Shown in pieces: positions 62,335-64,000 of a stretch of 64,000 nucleotides of DNA. The DNA comes from an uncultured Alistipes sp. (lineage in GTDB: Bacteria > Bacteroidota > Bacteroidia > Bacteroidales > Rikenellaceae): contig CALLRW010000029.1 in the NCBI GenBank assembly GCA_938014215.1, positions 1 through 64,000 of the forward strand, in the 5' to 3' direction. The position numbers and the translations under genes were made by a program. Each line of letters begins with the position of its first letter. Position 1 is the stretch's first letter. The notes under the pieces were generated by a model that was not told the DNA's origin, made no database searches, and saw only the letters and a program-made list of their open reading frames with translations.

Positions 62335-64000
62335 ATGGCAGCATTAACCTTCGACAAAAGCGAACTCGGCAATCTGGAGTACTCCCTCCAGCGCGAAATG
62401 CTCGCTACGGACCGGATCGGCGGATACATGAGCACGACCATCGTCTGCTGCAACACCCGCCGCTATCACGGACTGATCGTGTCGCCGATCGACAACAGCG
62501 ACCGGACCTACGTCCTGCTGTCGTCACTCGACGAGTCGATCATCCAGCATGACCAGACCTTCAACCTGGCCCTCCACCGCTTCAAGGGAACCTACGAACC
62601 CCGCGGTCACAAGTACATCACCGATTTCGAATACACCCCGACCCCCACGATCACCTATCGTGTGGGCGGCGTGATTCTCAAAAAGGAGATGTTGTGGATC
62701 CACAAACGCACCCAGCTCATGATCCGCTATACGCTCGTGGATGCCCACTCCGAAACCCGCCTGCGTCTGCGCCCCTTCCTCGCCTTCCGCGACAAGCACG
62801 CCCTGACGCATGCCAACATGGAGGCCGACGGCCACTCCTATCCCGCCATGAACGGCGTCAAGTGCCGGCTCTACGGGTGTTTCCCCTGGCTCTACCTCCA
62901 GACCAACAAACCCGGTACGGAGTTCGTCCCGGCTCCCGACTGGTACTACAACTTCGAGTATCAGCAGGATATCGCCCGCGGTTACGAGGGTCACGAGGAT
63001 CTGATGACCACCGGATACTTCGAAACCGAACTCAAGAAGGGTGAAAGCATCATCTTCTCGGCCTCGCTCGACGAGATGGGCTCGACGAAGACCATCGACG
63101 AACTCTTCGAGGGTTCGATCGCCCGCCGCACCCACAAGATCGACTTCATCAGCTGCCTCGAGCACTCGGCCCGTCAGTTCCTGATCCGCCGCCCGGGCAA
63201 CCGGACCGAAGTCATCGCCGGATACCCCTGGCACGGCGTTTCGGGCCGCCAGACCTTCATCTCGCTGCCCGGCATCACCCTGCGCCAGAACCACAAGGAG
63301 GACTGCATGGACGCCCTCGACACGCAGGTGCGCAACATGTGCAACGGCATGTTCTGCGGCGACTTCTCGGCCGCCGTCGGCGCCGACACCCCGCTGTGGT
63401 TCTTCTGGACCCTCCAGCAGCTCGAACCCCAGATCGGGGCCAAGGCCCTCTGGGAGCGCTACGGAGAGGCCATGAAGCAGATCCTCGCCTCGTACAAGCG
63501 CGGCATCGCCGGTCGCGTCATCCTCAACGACAACGGACTGGTGTGGGCTTCGGCCGAAAACACGCCGCTCACCTGGATGAACTCCACGATCGCCGGCAAG
63601 CCCGTCACCCCGCGAAACGGCTATCAGGTCGAGGTCAATGCTCTCTGGTACAACGCCCTCTGCTATACGCTGCGCCTCGCCGGCGAAAACGCAGACAAGG
63701 AGTTCGTCAAGGAGTGGGAGAACCTCCCCGAAAAGACCAAGGCTTCGTTCAACGAACTCTTCCTGCTGAGCGATGGCTACCTGGCCGACTTCGTCGGCTT
63801 CGAGGGTCCGGACCGCGACATCCGTCCGAACATGATCATCGCCTGCGCCCTTCCCTACAAGATGCTTGACGAGGAGGCGCAGCTGGGGGTCATCCAGACC
63901 GTTCGCCAGCACCTGCTCACCCCGAAGGGCCTGCGGACGCTATCGCCCCGCAATCCGCTCTACAAGGGTTCGCAGGAGGGTACGCCCGAGGAGCGTGACT
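62335..64000 (+). CDS. Glycogen debranching enzyme, amylo-1,6-glucosidase type (partial)
   Basis: The reading frame from MAALTFDKSELGNLEYSL (62335) stays open to the window end (555 residues). The N-terminal part has EMLATDRIGGYMSTTIVCCNTRRYHGLIVS, the opening of bacterial and archaeal GDE-type enzymes. The later AGYPWHGVSGRQTFISLPG and ASAENTPLTWMNSTIAGKPVTPRNGYQVEVNALWYNAL hold the GH133-like catalytic acids (Asp/Glu around 400-450). It removes alpha-1,6 branches during glycogen breakdown with the phosphorylase encoded before it. The C-terminus lies beyond the window. Confidence 0.9.
   Translation, partial: MAALTFDKSELGNLEYSLQREMLATDRIGGYMSTTIVCCNTRRYHGLIVSPIDNSDRTYVLLSSLDESIIQHDQTFNLALHRFKGTYEPRGHKYITDFEYTPTPTITYRVGGVILKKEMLWIHKRTQLMIRYTLVDAHSETRLRLRPFLAFRDKHALTHANMEADGHSYPAMNGVKCRLYGCFPWLYLQTNKPGTEFVPAPDWYYNFEYQQDIARGYEGHEDLMTTGYFETELKKGESIIFSASLDEMGSTKTIDELFEGSIARRTHKIDFISCLEHSARQFLIRRPGNRTEVIAGYPWHGVSGRQTFISLPGITLRQNHKEDCMDALDTQVRNMCNGMFCGDFSAAVGADTPLWFFWTLQQLEPQIGAKALWERYGEAMKQILASYKRGIAGRVILNDNGLVWASAENTPLTWMNSTIAGKPVTPRNGYQVEVNALWYNALCYTLRLAGENADKEFVKEWENLPEKTKASFNELFLLSDGYLADFVGFEGPDRDIRPNMIIACALPYKMLDEEAQLGVIQTVRQHLLTPKGLRTLSPRNPLYKGSQEGTPEERD

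Noticed and set aside
57942..62456. 1504-residue minus-strand frame
   Set aside because: Antisense to the GT3-GT35 fusion and the debranching enzyme; Val/Asp/Arg-rich with no motif.

Overview
The window is from a high-GC member of the Bacteroidales, most likely an Alistipes-like Rikenellaceae. This is inferred from Bacteroidota-type promoters (TTTG, about 20 bases, then TAnnTTTG), fimbrillin-type lipoproteins, an UpxY (NusG-like) antiterminator heading a polysaccharide locus, a glycogen synthase-phosphorylase fusion, and an alpha-oxoamine synthase of the kind linked to sulfonolipids in Alistipes and Flavobacterium. No 16S rRNA gene is present, so the genus is an inference.

Region 1 (about 30300 down to 1, all minus strand) is a surface-polysaccharide locus. 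In transcription order it holds upxY with a structured leader, a small HAD hydrolase, a Wzx-type flippase, an F420-reductase-like iron-sulfur protein, a pyruvyl transferase, several glycosyltransferases (one split by a frameshift), a Wzy-like polymerase, two GT4 enzymes, a protein built from five tandem helix-turn-helix-like repeats, another GT4 and a priming sugar-phosphate transferase. A PqqD-like / nucleotidyltransferase / HprK-like kinase triad follows, then Wza and Wzc export proteins. After Wzc comes a four-gene unit: a 63-residue peptide, a PI-PLC-like lipoprotein, a CotH-kinase lipoprotein and an OmpA-family protein, ending in a strong terminator. Beyond it lie a soluble S24/S26-type peptidase and an ABC exporter that runs off the window. 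The triad together with the peptidase and exporter looks like a peptide-maturation or signalling system built into the capsule locus, and is the best candidate here for something undescribed.

Region 2 (30.5-32.5 kb) holds a tyrosine recombinase facing upxY and a non-coding stretch with hairpins and a 12-bp tandem repeat. Region 3 (32.5-41.9 kb) is a glycerol-3-phosphate operon: glpA, glpB, glpC, a GlpT-type antiporter, a second paralogous antiporter, a HAD-IIA phosphatase and a secreted propeller-like protein. A palindrome overlaps its putative promoter.

Region 4 (42-64 kb) is mostly housekeeping. It contains tRNA-Gly(GCC) with a full promoter and terminator, a frameshifted peptidase E, the alpha-oxoamine synthase next to a divergent Glt-type transporter, a radical SAM protein, yaaA, dxs, pyrH, a TlpA-like thioredoxin, frr, an alpha/beta hydrolase, pckA, hemW, the GT3-GT35 fusion and the start of a glycogen debranching enzyme. 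Several promoters sit so close to start codons that the messages should be leaderless or nearly so.

The two frameshifts (25237-25242 and about 43431-43435) both lie in homopolymers, so assembly error must be excluded before treating them as biology.
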